Part shown: positions 8,136 through 17,136 of the stretch, in pieces
How positions within the stretch are numbered: the stretch's first letter is position 1
Layout of the letters: each line of letters starts with the position of its first letter
Assembly (NCBI RefSeq): GCF_004348735.1
Contig: NZ_SMKT01000058.1
Coordinates: 1 to 48,094 of the forward strand
From: Actinomadura sp. KC06
GTDB lineage: Bacteria; Actinomycetota; Actinomycetes; Streptosporangiales; Streptosporangiaceae
Direction: 5' to 3'
DNA length: 48,094 nucleotides
Made by a program: the position numbers and the translations under genes
Notes under the pieces: model-generated
Databases searched by the model: none
Seen by the model: only the letters and a program-made list of their open reading frames with translations
What the model was told of the DNA's origin: nothing

Positions 8136-8173
8136 GGCGCGCCGGCGGCCCGCGGCCGGGCCGCCGGCGCGCC
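8136..8173 (+). terminator. Perfect 17-bp intra-operon stem-loop
   Basis: Arms 8136-8152 and 8157-8173 are perfect 17-bp complements, all G or C, around a 4-nt loop. The hairpin begins 5 bp after the binding-protein stop and 44 bp before the first permease. It has no U tract, so it is better read as an mRNA-stabilising or attenuating element that sets the binding protein to permease ratio than as a full terminator. Confidence 0.75.
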
Positions 8174-8217
8174 GCTCCACGGCGAGCACGGATGGGAGAT
8201 GACCAGGAGATGAGCAC

Positions 8218-9096
8218 ATGCTTCGGATGACGCGCCGAACACGCAGGAGGGGCTGGCAGTCCACGTTCTCCGGCCTGACCGGGCTGGGGCTGATCGCGCC
8301 CTTCCTCGTCGCCGCCGGCGTGTTCATCGTCTACCCGTTCGTCGAACTGCTGCGGACGGCGTTCGGCGAGCCCAACGGGTTCGGGAACGTCGGCGACTTC
8401 TTCCAGAGCCCGGCCGCGCGCCGGACGCTCTGGACGACCTGCTTCACCTCGCTGATCGTCACGGTGATCGTCGTGGCGGCCGGGGCGGTGCTGGCGTGGT
8501 CGCTGCGCACGACCAAGAGCCGGCTGACCCGCATGGTGATAGCGCTCGCGGTGTTCATGCCGCTGTGGATGGGGGCGGTGATGAAGATCTACGTCTTCAC
8601 CGTCCTGCTGGAGCGGTTCGGGGTCGTCAACCGGACCCTGACGTCGCTGGGCGTCATCGACGAGCCGATGCAGATGCTGCGCACCCAGTTCGCGGTCGTG
8701 GCGGGGATGACCTACCAGATGCTGCCGTACGCGGTGCTGCCGCTGTACGCGGTCTACGTCACCATCGACCTGAACCTCGTCCAGGCCGCCGAGAGCATGG
8801 GCGCCTCGCGGGTGCGGGCGCTGCGCGACGTGGTGGCGCCGCTGGCGCTGCCCGGCCTGCTGGCCTCGACGGTGATCGTCTACGTGATCTGCGTCGGGTA
8901 CTACCTGACGCCGGTCCTGCTCGGCGGCGCCACGGCCCCGTTCACGGCGAGCCTCATCGCCGACGACATCTTCAACCTCTTCGAACCGGCGCAGGCCGCG
9001 GTCGCCTCGGTGCTGCTGCTGATCGTCGCCGGCCTGGTCATCCTCGGCGGGCTCCGCCTGGTGGGCCGGGAACGGCTGCGGAGGGCGCTGGGATGA
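8218..9096 (+). CDS. ABC transporter permease 1 (PotB/PotH-like)
   Basis: The 292-aa membrane protein has six predicted transmembrane segments and the BPD_transp_1 EAA loop (AAESMGASRVRALRDVVAPLALPG, about residues 192-215) that contacts the ATPase. The N-terminal segment with YPFVELLRTAF is typical of PotB/PotH-type permeases. The start ATG at 8218 follows GGAG at 8205-8208; an out-of-frame ATG at 8210 would make only a hexapeptide. It ends in a 4-base ATGA overlap with permease 2, so the two are made together as the heterodimeric channel of the importer. Confidence 0.92.
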   Translation: MLRMTRRTRRRGWQSTFSGLTGLGLIAPFLVAAGVFIVYPFVELLRTAFGEPNGFGNVGDFFQSPAARRTLWTTCFTSLIVTVIVVAAGAVLAWSLRTTKSRLTRMVIALAVFMPLWMGAVMKIYVFTVLLERFGVVNRTLTSLGVIDEPMQMLRTQFAVVAGMTYQMLPYAVLPLYAVYVTIDLNLVQAAESMGASRVRALRDVVAPLALPGLLASTVIVYVICVGYYLTPVLLGGATAPFTASLIADDIFNLFEPAQAAVASVLLLIVAGLVILGGLRLVGRERLRRALG

Positions 9097-9950
9097 CGAC
9101 CGAGACCCTGACCTCGCACGCCCCGCCCGAGACCGCGCCGCGGGCCGTCCGCGACACGGCCGGGCGCCGGGCCCTCACCCGCGGCGTGAAGGCCGCCGAC
9201 CTGGTGGTGCGCACGCTCGCGGTGCTGTTCCTCGGCGTGCCGATCCTGTGCGTCGTCGTGCTGTCGTTCTCCAACGCCGAGGTACTGCAGTTCCCGCCGG
9301 AGGAGTGGGGGCTGCGCCAGTACCGGTCGTTCCTCGGCTCGGACACCTGGATCGACGCGATGGTGCTGTCGTTCAAGCTGGCCACCGTGTCGGCGGCGAT
9401 CTCGCTTCTGATCGGCGTCCCGGCGGTGTTCGCGCTGCACCGGTCGCGGCTTCCGCTGAAGGGGGTGCTCCAGGCCGTCGGCCTGAGCCCGCTCGTGATC
9501 CCGGGCGTCGCCTACGCCGTGGCGCTCTACACCCTGTTCGTCCAGTTCAGGCTGACCAGCAACATGGTGGCGCTGGTGCTGACGTACGCGGTGCACGGGC
9601 TGCCGTTCGTCCTGCTGATCCTCGGCTCGGCGATGGCCAGGCTCCCGGCTGAGACGGAGCTGGTCGCGATGACGCTCGGCGCGTCCCGGCCGCGCGCCAT
9701 GGTCGGGATCACCCTGCGGCAGCTGCTGCCCGCGATCGGCGCGTCCTACATCTTCGCGTTCATCACCAGCTTCGACGAGGCGGTGCTCATCAACTTCCTC
9801 GGCGGCCCCGGGACGGTGACGCTCCCGAAGGCCATCTTCGACAACGTCAAGACGGGACTCGATCCGAACATCACCGCGATCGCGACCCTGCTCATGGCGG
9901 GCACCGGCGTCGTCGGCTCGCTCGCGTTTCTGCTGCGGAGGAAGGTATGA
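9093..9950 (+). CDS. ABC transporter permease 2 (PotC/PotI-like)
   Basis: The 285-aa protein has six transmembrane segments after a polar N-terminus of about 35 residues, and an EAA loop at AMTLGASRPRAMVGITLRQLLP (about 190-211). SFDEAVLINFLGG near the end is characteristic of PotC/PotI-type permeases. The start ATG overlaps the stop of permease 1, and its stop overlaps the ATPase start at 9947, so the transporter genes are translationally chained. It pairs with permease 1 to form the inner-membrane channel. Confidence 0.92.
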   Translation: MTTETLTSHAPPETAPRAVRDTAGRRALTRGVKAADLVVRTLAVLFLGVPILCVVVLSFSNAEVLQFPPEEWGLRQYRSFLGSDTWIDAMVLSFKLATVSAAISLLIGVPAVFALHRSRLPLKGVLQAVGLSPLVIPGVAYAVALYTLFVQFRLTSNMVALVLTYAVHGLPFVLLILGSAMARLPAETELVAMTLGASRPRAMVGITLRQLLPAIGASYIFAFITSFDEAVLINFLGGPGTVTLPKAIFDNVKTGLDPNITAIATLLMAGTGVVGSLAFLLRRKV

Positions 9951-11110
9951 ACGTCAGGGCACGGAAGGAACCGCGGCAGCGGGCGGAGGCGGAGGCCGAG
10001 CCAGGCTCCGCCGCGCCGCCCTCCCCCGCCGGGACGCAGGCAGGGCTCGAACTGCGCGGTCTCGTCAAGCGCTTCGGCGGCACGGAGGCGCTGCGGGGCA
10101 TCGACCTCGTCGCCGAGCGCGGCAACTTCGTCACCGTCCTCGGGCCGAGCGGCTCGGGGAAGACCACGATCCTGCGCGTCGTCGCGGGCTTCCTCGCGCC
10201 CGACCAGGGCGAGGTGCTCATCGACGGCCGCGACGTCACTCGGGTGCCGCCGGCGTCGCGCGAGATCGGCATGGTGTTCCAGAACTACGCGCTGTTCCCG
10301 CACATGACGGCCGCGGACAACATCGCCTACGGCCTCAAGATGCGCCGCTGGACGAAGGCCGACCGCGACCGGCGGGTGGCCGAGATGCTGGAGCTGGTCG
10401 GCCTGGACGAGCTGGGCGGACGGCTCCCGCGCGAGCTGTCGGGCGGGCAGCAGCAGCGGGTCGCCGTCGCCCGCGCGCTGGCGTTCCGCCCCCAGCTCCT
10501 GCTGATGGACGAACCGCTCGGCGCCCTCGACCGCGAACTCCGCATGCGCATGGCGGTGGAGCTGCGCCGCCTCCACAAGGAGGCGGGCGCGACGACCGTC
10601 TACGTCACGCACGACCGCGAGGAGGCGCTGACCCTCTCGGACTGGATCGTCATCATGCACGACGGCCGCATCGACGCGGTCGGCACCGCGGAGGAGCTCT
10701 ACACCCGTCCGCGCAACGCCTTCGTCGCGAGCTTCTTCGGCGGCCACAACGTCGCCGAGGCCACCCTGGACGGGCTCGACGGCGACAAGGCGCGCGTCGG
10801 GTTCGCCGGGTGCGACATGGAGGTGCTGTGCGGGCAGCCGCTGGAGCCGTCCGCCGGACGGGTCGGCCTCAGCATCCCCGAGGAGGCGCTGAGCCTGACG
10901 CCGTCGGGCCCGGCCCCGGCCCGGCTTGAGCTGCAGGTCCTCGACGACCTGTACCTGGGCAACGGCGTGCGCGTCACGCTGCGCACCGGCGAGGGCGTCA
11001 CGCTGCGCGCCACCCTGTCCCGCGACGCCCGCGAGTCGATCCGGCACGGCGGCACGCTGACGGCCTACCTCGACACGACGCAGGTCGCGGCGGTGCCCCA
11101 TGAGCGGTAG
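9947..11110 (+). CDS. ABC transporter ATP-binding protein (PotA-like)
   Basis: The 387-aa ATPase has all nucleotide-binding motifs: Walker A GPSGSGKTT (about residue 67), Q-loop in VFQNYALFPH, signature LSGGQQQRVAVARAL, Walker B LLLMDEPLGALD and H-loop VTHDREEAL. The C-terminal about 120 residues form a TOBE-type regulatory domain, as in PotA. An extra 30-residue Ala/Glu/Pro-rich N-terminus precedes the domain. Translation is coupled to permease 2 by ATGA overlap, and the gene overlaps the next one, an acyl-CoA synthetase, by 11 bp. This ties transport directly to CoA activation of the imported compound. Confidence 0.95.
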   Translation: MNVRARKEPRQRAEAEAEPGSAAPPSPAGTQAGLELRGLVKRFGGTEALRGIDLVAERGNFVTVLGPSGSGKTTILRVVAGFLAPDQGEVLIDGRDVTRVPPASREIGMVFQNYALFPHMTAADNIAYGLKMRRWTKADRDRRVAEMLELVGLDELGGRLPRELSGGQQQRVAVARALAFRPQLLLMDEPLGALDRELRMRMAVELRRLHKEAGATTVYVTHDREEALTLSDWIVIMHDGRIDAVGTAEELYTRPRNAFVASFFGGHNVAEATLDGLDGDKARVGFAGCDMEVLCGQPLEPSAGRVGLSIPEEALSLTPSGPAPARLELQVLDDLYLGNGVRVTLRTGEGVTLRATLSRDARESIRHGGTLTAYLDTTQVAAVPHER

Positions 11111-13256
11111 CGGGCGGGCGTACAGGCAGCCCGCGCTGGACGACCTGCTGAACCCCAAGAGCGTCGTGATCGTCGGGCTGTCGCCGCGTCCGGGCTCGAC
11201 CGGCCGGCGGATCCTCGGCAACCTCCGGCGGGCGGGCTTCGGCGGCGCGGTCCACGGCGTCCATCCGGGCGGCCGGGGCGTCGACGGGGTGGCGGTGTAC
11301 CGGACGCTCGCCGACGTGCCGGACACCCCGTCCGTGGCGCTGGTCTGCACGCCGGGCGACACCGTGCCCGCGCTGGTCGAGGAGGCCGGCGAGAAGGGCT
11401 GCCGGGGCGTGGTCGTCTACGCCTCGGGGTTCGAGGAGACCGCCGACGGCGCGGCGCGGGCCGCCCGCCTGCGGGAACTGGCCGGACGGTACGGCATGAG
11501 CCTGGTCGGGCCGAACTGCCTGGGCGTGTTCAACCCCGGCCGGGCGCTGTGGCTGACCGGCACCGACTTCGGCGCGGACCTGCCCGCCGGGCCGGTCGCC
11601 GTGGTGTCGCAGTCGGGCTCCGGGTGCATCCTGCTCGCGGGCTCCGGACGGCTTGGGTTCTCCTACGTCGTCTCCAGCGGCAACGAGACCGTGACCGGGC
11701 TGGCCGACTACCTGGACTATCTCGTCCAGGACCCGTCCACGCGGGCGGTCGGCCTCGTGGTGGAGGGCATCAGCGACGCCGACGGGGTCATGGAGGCCGT
11801 CCGGAAGGGGCACGGCAACGGCGTCGCTGTGGTGGCCCTGAAGGTCGGCCGGACGGAGCTGGGCGCACGCAACGTCGCGTCCCACACCGGCGCGATCGCC
11901 GGGGACGCACGCGCCTACGAGGCGTTCTGCCGCCGCGCCGGGATCGTGACGGTGGACGACTTCGACGAGCTGACCGAAGCGCTGGTCGGGTTGTCGACAT
12001 TGCACACCGCCCCGGCGGGTGACCGCGTCGCGTTCGTCGGGCTGTCCGGGGGCGAGATCGGGCTGGTGGCCGACGTCGCCGTCGATGGTGATGTGCGGCT
12101 CGCGGAGCTGTCGGCGGGCACCCGCGAAGAACTCGCGCGGATCCTGCCGGACTTCGCCACGATCGCCAACCCCCTCGACGGCACCGGTCAGCTCGTCGGC
12201 GATCCCGAGCGGTTCGGACGCCTCGCGGCGGCCGTCGCGGACGATCCGGGCGTCGATCTCCTCACCGTGGTGCTGGACGCGCCGCCGTCGCTGGGCGATC
12301 GGCTGGCCGCGTCCTATACCCGCCTGCTGGCGACGCTGCCGGGCGTCCGGCAGCGCTCCGGCACGCCGGTCATGGTGCTGTCGAACTACGGCGGCGGGCT
12401 GCACCCGTTCGCCGCCGGCGCGCTGGCCGGCTCGGACATCCCCGTCGTGCACGGCACCCGCGCCGGCATGGCCGCGATCGCCGCCGTGACCGCCGCGAGC
12501 ACGCACCAGGTCTCCGATGAGGGGGAACGGGACGTGCCTCGCGTGGCCTCCTCGCAGGCCGTACGGCGGGCCTTGGACGCGTCGCCGTCCAGGCAGGTGT
12601 CCGGCGAGGTGCTGGAGGAGCTGGCAGAGCAGTACGGGCTGCCCCTGCCGCGGCGGGACGTCGCGGGCTCCGCTGCCGAGGCGGTCGCGGTCGCCGAATC
12701 GATCGGCTTCCCGGTCGTGCTCAAGACCGCGTCGCCGAAAGTCGTCCACAAGAGCGACGTCGGCGGTGTCGCGGTCGGGCTGTCCACGCCGTCGCAGGTG
12801 CGCGACGCGTACGAGACCGTCGCGTCGTCCGTGGCGAGGCATCTCGGCGAACCGGCGCCGCAGGTCGTGGTGGAGGAGATGGTCACCGGCGGCGTGGAGG
12901 CGTTCGTCGGGTGCGGGCTCGACCCGGTGTTCGGGCAGGTCCTCGCGCTGGGAGCGGGCGGGACGCTCGTCGAGCTCCAGCCCGACCCGGCGCTGGCGCT
13001 GCCGCCGGTATCGCCAGAAGAGGTATGCGCGCTGATCGCCGGGACGCCGCTGGCGCGCCTGTTCGCCGGGTATCGCGGCTCCCCGCCGTGCGACGCCGAC
13101 GCGTTCGCCGACCTCGTCCTGCGGGTCGCGCGGCTCGCCGCCGACCTGCGCGAGGCGGCGGTGGAGATCGACCTCAACCCTGTCGCCGTGCTGCCGCGCG
13201 GGCAGGGCGTGCGGGTGCTCGACCTCCGGATCGTCCAACCGACCCAGACACGTTAG
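11100..13256 (+). CDS. ADP-forming acyl-CoA synthetase (acetate-CoA ligase type, fused alpha-beta)
   Basis: The 718-aa protein fuses a CoA-binding Rossmann domain (LLNPKSVVIVGLSPRPGSTG, residues about 15-35), a succinyl-CoA-ligase-like region and a C-terminal ATP-grasp domain (about 500-700, with FPVVLKTASPKVVHKSDVGGV). NVASHTGAIAG contains His262, matching the phosphorylated His of the ACD family. Such enzymes join an acid and CoA with ATP to ADP plus phosphate, or run backwards to make ATP. The gene overlaps the transporter ATPase, suggesting it activates the imported acid or conserves energy from the end product. A protein-acetyltransferase role is unlikely because no GNAT domain is present. 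Confidence 0.88.
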   Translation: MSGSGRAYRQPALDDLLNPKSVVIVGLSPRPGSTGRRILGNLRRAGFGGAVHGVHPGGRGVDGVAVYRTLADVPDTPSVALVCTPGDTVPALVEEAGEKGCRGVVVYASGFEETADGAARAARLRELAGRYGMSLVGPNCLGVFNPGRALWLTGTDFGADLPAGPVAVVSQSGSGCILLAGSGRLGFSYVVSSGNETVTGLADYLDYLVQDPSTRAVGLVVEGISDADGVMEAVRKGHGNGVAVVALKVGRTELGARNVASHTGAIAGDARAYEAFCRRAGIVTVDDFDELTEALVGLSTLHTAPAGDRVAFVGLSGGEIGLVADVAVDGDVRLAELSAGTREELARILPDFATIANPLDGTGQLVGDPERFGRLAAAVADDPGVDLLTVVLDAPPSLGDRLAASYTRLLATLPGVRQRSGTPVMVLSNYGGGLHPFAAGALAGSDIPVVHGTRAGMAAIAAVTAASTHQVSDEGERDVPRVASSQAVRRALDASPSRQVSGEVLEELAEQYGLPLPRRDVAGSAAEAVAVAESIGFPVVLKTASPKVVHKSDVGGVAVGLSTPSQVRDAYETVASSVARHLGEPAPQVVVEEMVTGGVEAFVGCGLDPVFGQVLALGAGGTLVELQPDPALALPPVSPEEVCALIAGTPLARLFAGYRGSPPCDADAFADLVLRVARLAADLREAAVEIDLNPVAVLPRGQGVRVLDLRIVQPTQTR

Positions 13257-13268
13257 GAACGGTCCGCC

Positions 13269-14132
13269 ATGGACTACGAGACCATCCTCTACGAGGTGGA
13301 CGACGCCGTCGCCACCGTCACCCTCAACCGGCCCGAGGTCATGAACGCGCTGTCGTCCGACCTGGAAAGGGAGCTGCACGACGCCCTGCGCCGCGCGGGG
13401 GCCGACCCGGACGTCCGCGCGATCGTCCTGACCGGGGCCGGACGGGCGTTCTGCTCCGGCTACGACATGGCGGCCGTGGACGGGGCGAGCACGTCCGAGT
13501 CCCGGTACCCGGCGGACGTCATCGGCGGCTGGTACGAGCGCAACCAGGCGGAACTCGACCACCTCAGGGAGATCTGGAGCCTGCCCAAGCCGGTGATCGC
13601 GGCGGTCAACGGCTGGTGCATGGGCGGCGGGTTCTGGTACGCCCTCGCCTGCGACATCACCATCGCGTCGGCCGCCGCCGTCTTCGCCCAGCCCGAGGTG
13701 CGGATGACGTCCAGCTCCATCTTCCTGTTCGCGGCGCTGTGCGGATGGAAGAACGCCAACCGCTACGCGCTGACCGGCGACCACTTCGACGCGGCCGAGG
13801 CGCTGCGCATCGGCGTGGTCAACGAGGTCGTCGCGCCCGAGGAGTTGCTGTCCGCCGCCCGGCGGCTGGGGCGGCGCATCGCGCAGGTGCCCGCCGCATC
13901 GGTGCGGCTGAACAAGGCCATCACCATGCAGGGCCTGCGCGCGGCCGGCATCGACAGCGGCCTGCTGCTCAACGGCGCGCTCAACGCGATGGCCCACTCG
14001 TCCTACGGGCCGGAGCGCGAGCGGCTCAACGCGGCGAAGGCCGAGGGCGGCCTGCGGGCCTTCCTCGGCGCCCGCGACGACCCGTTCCGGCCCGAGCCGT
14101 TCGGGCCGCGGTCGGCCCCGGCCGGCGAGTAG
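13269..14132 (+). CDS. Enoyl-CoA hydratase/isomerase family protein
   Basis: The 287-aa crotonase-fold protein has LNRPEVMNALS, the first oxyanion segment AGRAFCSGYDM and the second NGWCMGGGFWYALACDITIAS, followed by FAQPEVRM. The unusual aromatic and Cys residues around the oxyanion hole (GWCMGGGFWY) suggest a bulky or aromatic acyl group. The start ATG at 13269 lies 12 bp after the synthetase stop. It lies directly before the urocanate hydratase gene, so it may act on an imidazole-acyl-CoA, though this is inference. A hydrolase or isomerase role within the crotonase family is equally possible. Confidence 0.87.
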   Translation: MDYETILYEVDDAVATVTLNRPEVMNALSSDLERELHDALRRAGADPDVRAIVLTGAGRAFCSGYDMAAVDGASTSESRYPADVIGGWYERNQAELDHLREIWSLPKPVIAAVNGWCMGGGFWYALACDITIASAAAVFAQPEVRMTSSSIFLFAALCGWKNANRYALTGDHFDAAEALRIGVVNEVVAPEELLSAARRLGRRIAQVPAASVRLNKAITMQGLRAAGIDSGLLLNGALNAMAHSSYGPERERLNAAKAEGGLRAFLGARDDPFRPEPFGPRSAPAGE

Positions 14133-14162
14133 GTGGCAGCCCACGTGATCGAAGGAGAAGCG

Positions 14163-15887
14163 ATGGCGGGACCGCGGACGGTCAGGGCGCCCCACGGGCG
14201 CGACCTGACCTGCAAGGGCTGGGCGCAGGAGGCGGCCCTGCGCATGCTCATGAACAACCTCGACCCGGACGTCGCCGAACGTCCCGACGACCTCGTCGTC
14301 TACGGCGGCAACGGCCGCGCCGCGAGGTCCTGGCGGGACTTCGACGCGATCGTCGCCACGCTGCGCCGCCTGGCCGACGACGAGACCATGCTGGTGCAGT
14401 CGGGCCGTCCGGTGGCCGTGTTCCGCACGCACGAGTGGGCGCCGCGGGTGCTGATCTCCAACGCGATGATCGTCCCGGAGTGGGCGACGCTGGAGGAGTT
14501 CCGCCGCCTCGAAGACGCCGGGCTGACGATGTTCGGCCAGATGACCGCCGGGTCATGGGCCTACATCGGGTCGCAGGGCATCCTGCAGAGCACGTTCGAG
14601 ACGTTCGCGGCGGTGGCGTCCAAGCGCTTCGGCGGGACGCTGGCCGGGACGCTGACCGTCACCGCGGGCCTCGGCGGCATGGGCGGCGCGCAGCCGCTCG
14701 CGATCACCATGAACGGCGGCGCGGCCCTCTGCGTGGAGGTCGACCAGGCGAAGATCGACCGGCGGATGCGGCTCGGCTACCTCGACGCCCAGGCCGACGA
14801 CCTCGATCACGCCCTGGCCCTGCTGCTGGCGGCCCGGGACGAGCGGCGCGCCCTCTCGGTCGGGCTCCGCGCCAACGCCGCCGAGGTCCTGCCCGAGATC
14901 GTCGCGCGGGACGTCCCCGTCGACATCGCCACCGACCAGACCTCGGCCCACGACCCGCTCCTGTACGCCGTGCCCGGCATGTCGCAGGAGGAAGCCGGCG
15001 ACCTGCGCGCCCACGACACGCGGACCTACGTGCTGCGCGCCCGCGCGAGCATGGCCGACCACGTCAAGGCGCTGTGCGCGCTGCTCGACCGCGGCGCCGA
15101 GGTGTTCGAGTACGGCAACGGGCTCCGCGTGGAGGCCGACCTCGGCGGCTTCAAACGGGCGCTCGACTACCCCGGCTTCATCGTCGCCTACATCCGCCCG
15201 CTGTTCTGCGAGGCGAAGGGGCACTGCCGCTGGATCGCGCTGTCCGGCGACCCGGCCGACATCGCCGTGATCGACGCGGCGATGCTCGACGAGTTCGCCG
15301 GCAACCCGTCGGTCACGCGGTGGCTGCGGCTGGCGGCGCGGCACGTCCGCGTGCAGGGCCTGCCCGCGCGCACCTGCATGCTCGGCTACGGGGAGCGCGC
15401 CCGCGCGGGACGGGTCATCAACGACCTCGTCCGCGACGGGAAGGTCAGCGCGCCCGTCGCGATCGGGCGCGAGCACCTCGACTCCGGGTCGGTCGCCTCC
15501 CCCTACCGGGAGACCGAGGCGATGATCGACGGCAGCGACGCCATCGCCGACTGGCCGGTGCTGAACGCGCTGCTCAACGCGTCCAGCGGCGCGACATGGG
15601 TGGGCGTGCAGCACGGCGGCGGCACGGGCATCGGACGGTCGGTGCACACCGGGATGGTGGTGGTCGCCGACGGCACGCCGCTCGCCGCGCTGCGCGTCGA
15701 GCGGGTGATGACCAACGACCCCGGCAGCGGCGTGGTGCGCCATGCCGACGCCGGCTACGAGCGCGCGGTCGAGTTCGCCGCCGAGCAGGGCATCTGGATG
15801 CCGAGCCTGGACGCCGCGGCGTCCCGGGACGGCGCCGCCGCAAGCGACGCCACAAGGGAGGGGACCTCATGGACGCCGCGCCCCTGA
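14163..15887 (+). CDS. hutU: Urocanate hydratase (urocanase) family
   Basis: The 574-aa protein matches urocanase along its length: VVYGGNGRAARSW near the N-terminus, TAGSWAYIGSQGILQ, the NAD-binding GGMGGAQPLAITMNGG, DQTSAHDPL, and VQGLPARTCMLGYGER with Cys405 at the place of the conserved catalytic-site Cys (Cys410 in Pseudomonas). HutU uses NAD+ as an electrophile to hydrate urocanate to imidazolonepropionate. The ATG at 14163 follows GAAGGAGAAG. No hutH, hutI or hutG is in the window. Instead the gene overlaps a CoA-transferase by 19 bp and sits among CoA-ester enzymes, so the physiological substrate may be a urocanate analogue or urocanate made from another imidazole acid. Confidence 0.93.
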   Translation: MAGPRTVRAPHGRDLTCKGWAQEAALRMLMNNLDPDVAERPDDLVVYGGNGRAARSWRDFDAIVATLRRLADDETMLVQSGRPVAVFRTHEWAPRVLISNAMIVPEWATLEEFRRLEDAGLTMFGQMTAGSWAYIGSQGILQSTFETFAAVASKRFGGTLAGTLTVTAGLGGMGGAQPLAITMNGGAALCVEVDQAKIDRRMRLGYLDAQADDLDHALALLLAARDERRALSVGLRANAAEVLPEIVARDVPVDIATDQTSAHDPLLYAVPGMSQEEAGDLRAHDTRTYVLRARASMADHVKALCALLDRGAEVFEYGNGLRVEADLGGFKRALDYPGFIVAYIRPLFCEAKGHCRWIALSGDPADIAVIDAAMLDEFAGNPSVTRWLRLAARHVRVQGLPARTCMLGYGERARAGRVINDLVRDGKVSAPVAIGREHLDSGSVASPYRETEAMIDGSDAIADWPVLNALLNASSGATWVGVQHGGGTGIGRSVHTGMVVVADGTPLAALRVERVMTNDPGSGVVRHADAGYERAVEFAAEQGIWMPSLDAAASRDGAAASDATREGTSWTPRP

Positions 15888-17020
15888 GCGACATCCGCGT
15901 GCTGGAGTTCGGCCACTACATCGCCGGGCCGTTCTGCAGCCAGATCCTGGCCGACCAGGGCGCCGACGTGATCAAGGTGGAGCCGCCGGAGGGGGACGCC
16001 AGCCGCGGCACCGAGACCCTGTCGTACAACGACGTCTACTTCCACGCGCTGAACCGCAACAAGCGCAGCGTCATGCTCGACCTGAAGTCCGACGCGGGGC
16101 AGGAGGCGCTGGTCACGCTGCTGCGCTCGGCCGACGTGGTGGTCACCAACTACGCCGTCGGCATCCCCGAGCGCCTCGGCTTCGGCTACGCGCAGGCCCG
16201 GGACGTCAACCCGCGGCTGGTCTACGTCCACGCCAGCGGGTTCGGCAACGACAGCCCGTACGCGAAGCGGCCCGCCTTCGACGGCATCATCCAGGCGATG
16301 TCGGGCCTGGTGCACCTGACCGGCGAGCCCGACGGGATGCCCATGCAGGCGGGCCTGTTCGTGCCCGACCACGTCACCGGCCTCTACGCCGCCCTCGCGG
16401 TGATGTTCGGCCTCAGCCGGCGGGAGGCCACCGCCGAGGGCTCGTTCACCGACCTGAGCATGCTCGACAGCATGATGTCGCTGCTGGGCCCGTGCCTGGC
16501 GGAGGCGGTCCAGCTCGGCGCGAGCCCGACGCGGGTCGGTAGCAAGGTGCGGCGCTCCTACGCCGGCACCTACACCGCGGCCGACGGCTACGTGTACCTC
16601 GCGCCGATGACCCTGCGGATGTGGACGGCGCTCGCCGGCGTGCTGGACACGCCGGAGCTGCTGCCCTACTTCGCCGCGCCGGCCGCCGACACCCGGCTGG
16701 ACCACCGCGACGAGCTGGACCGCACCATCGAGGCGTGGACCCGCGCGCGTCCGGTGGCCGAGGTCGTCGCGCGGATGGGCGACGTCGGCGTGCCCTGCAG
16801 CCCGATCTTCAGCGTGGACGCGCTGGCGGCCGACCCGCACGTCCGGCACCGCGGGATGGTGCGGTCGATCCCGCTGGAGAGCGGGGTCGGCGAGGTGATC
16901 GTCCCTGGCTCGCCGCTGCCGGTGGTCGACTCGGCGTTCGCCGCCGGGCCCCCTTCGATAGGCCAGCACACCAAGGAGATCCTCGGCACCGCCCCGGACG
17001 CCGCGCCCCGGCCGAGCTGA
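15869..17020 (+). CDS. CaiB/BaiF family CoA-transferase (type III)
   Basis: The 383-aa protein has the family opening IRVLEFGHYIAGPFCSQILADQGADVIKVEPP, the NRNKRSVMLDLK segment, and AFDGIIQAMSGL with Asp138, which matches the catalytic Asp that forms the aspartyl-CoA thioester. Its C-terminal tail GPPSIGQHTKEIL is typical. Type III transferases swap CoA between two acids without ATP. Here it could pass CoA from an oxidised product such as urocanyl-CoA to the next substrate molecule, as CaiB does for carnitine. The start overlaps the end of hutU by 19 bp, so the two are co-expressed. It is the last gene of the ten-gene operon. Confidence 0.92.
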   Translation: MDAAPLSDIRVLEFGHYIAGPFCSQILADQGADVIKVEPPEGDASRGTETLSYNDVYFHALNRNKRSVMLDLKSDAGQEALVTLLRSADVVVTNYAVGIPERLGFGYAQARDVNPRLVYVHASGFGNDSPYAKRPAFDGIIQAMSGLVHLTGEPDGMPMQAGLFVPDHVTGLYAALAVMFGLSRREATAEGSFTDLSMLDSMMSLLGPCLAEAVQLGASPTRVGSKVRRSYAGTYTAADGYVYLAPMTLRMWTALAGVLDTPELLPYFAAPAADTRLDHRDELDRTIEAWTRARPVAEVVARMGDVGVPCSPIFSVDALAADPHVRHRGMVRSIPLESGVGEVIVPGSPLPVVDSAFAAGPPSIGQHTKEILGTAPDAAPRPS

Positions 17021-17136
17021 ACCGGCTGTTCTGTCGGGGCACGCGGTGGGCGGCGGGGCGGGTGCTGGCCATGTGAGCGGGCGTCAAGCATGATCTCTTA
17101 CGGAGAGTAGGAGGAAGTCGACCCAGGGGCGCCGGT

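Noticed and set aside
10998..14432. A 1144-codon open frame on the minus strand
   Set aside because: It is antisense to the acyl-CoA synthetase, hydratase and hutU genes, has no domain likeness and only reflects the lack of stops in very GC-rich DNA.
12911..15868. Long in-frame extension upstream of the CaiB gene on the plus strand
   Set aside because: The extension is an Arg/Gly/Pro-rich shadow of three other genes. Homology to CaiB begins only at the ATG at 15869.
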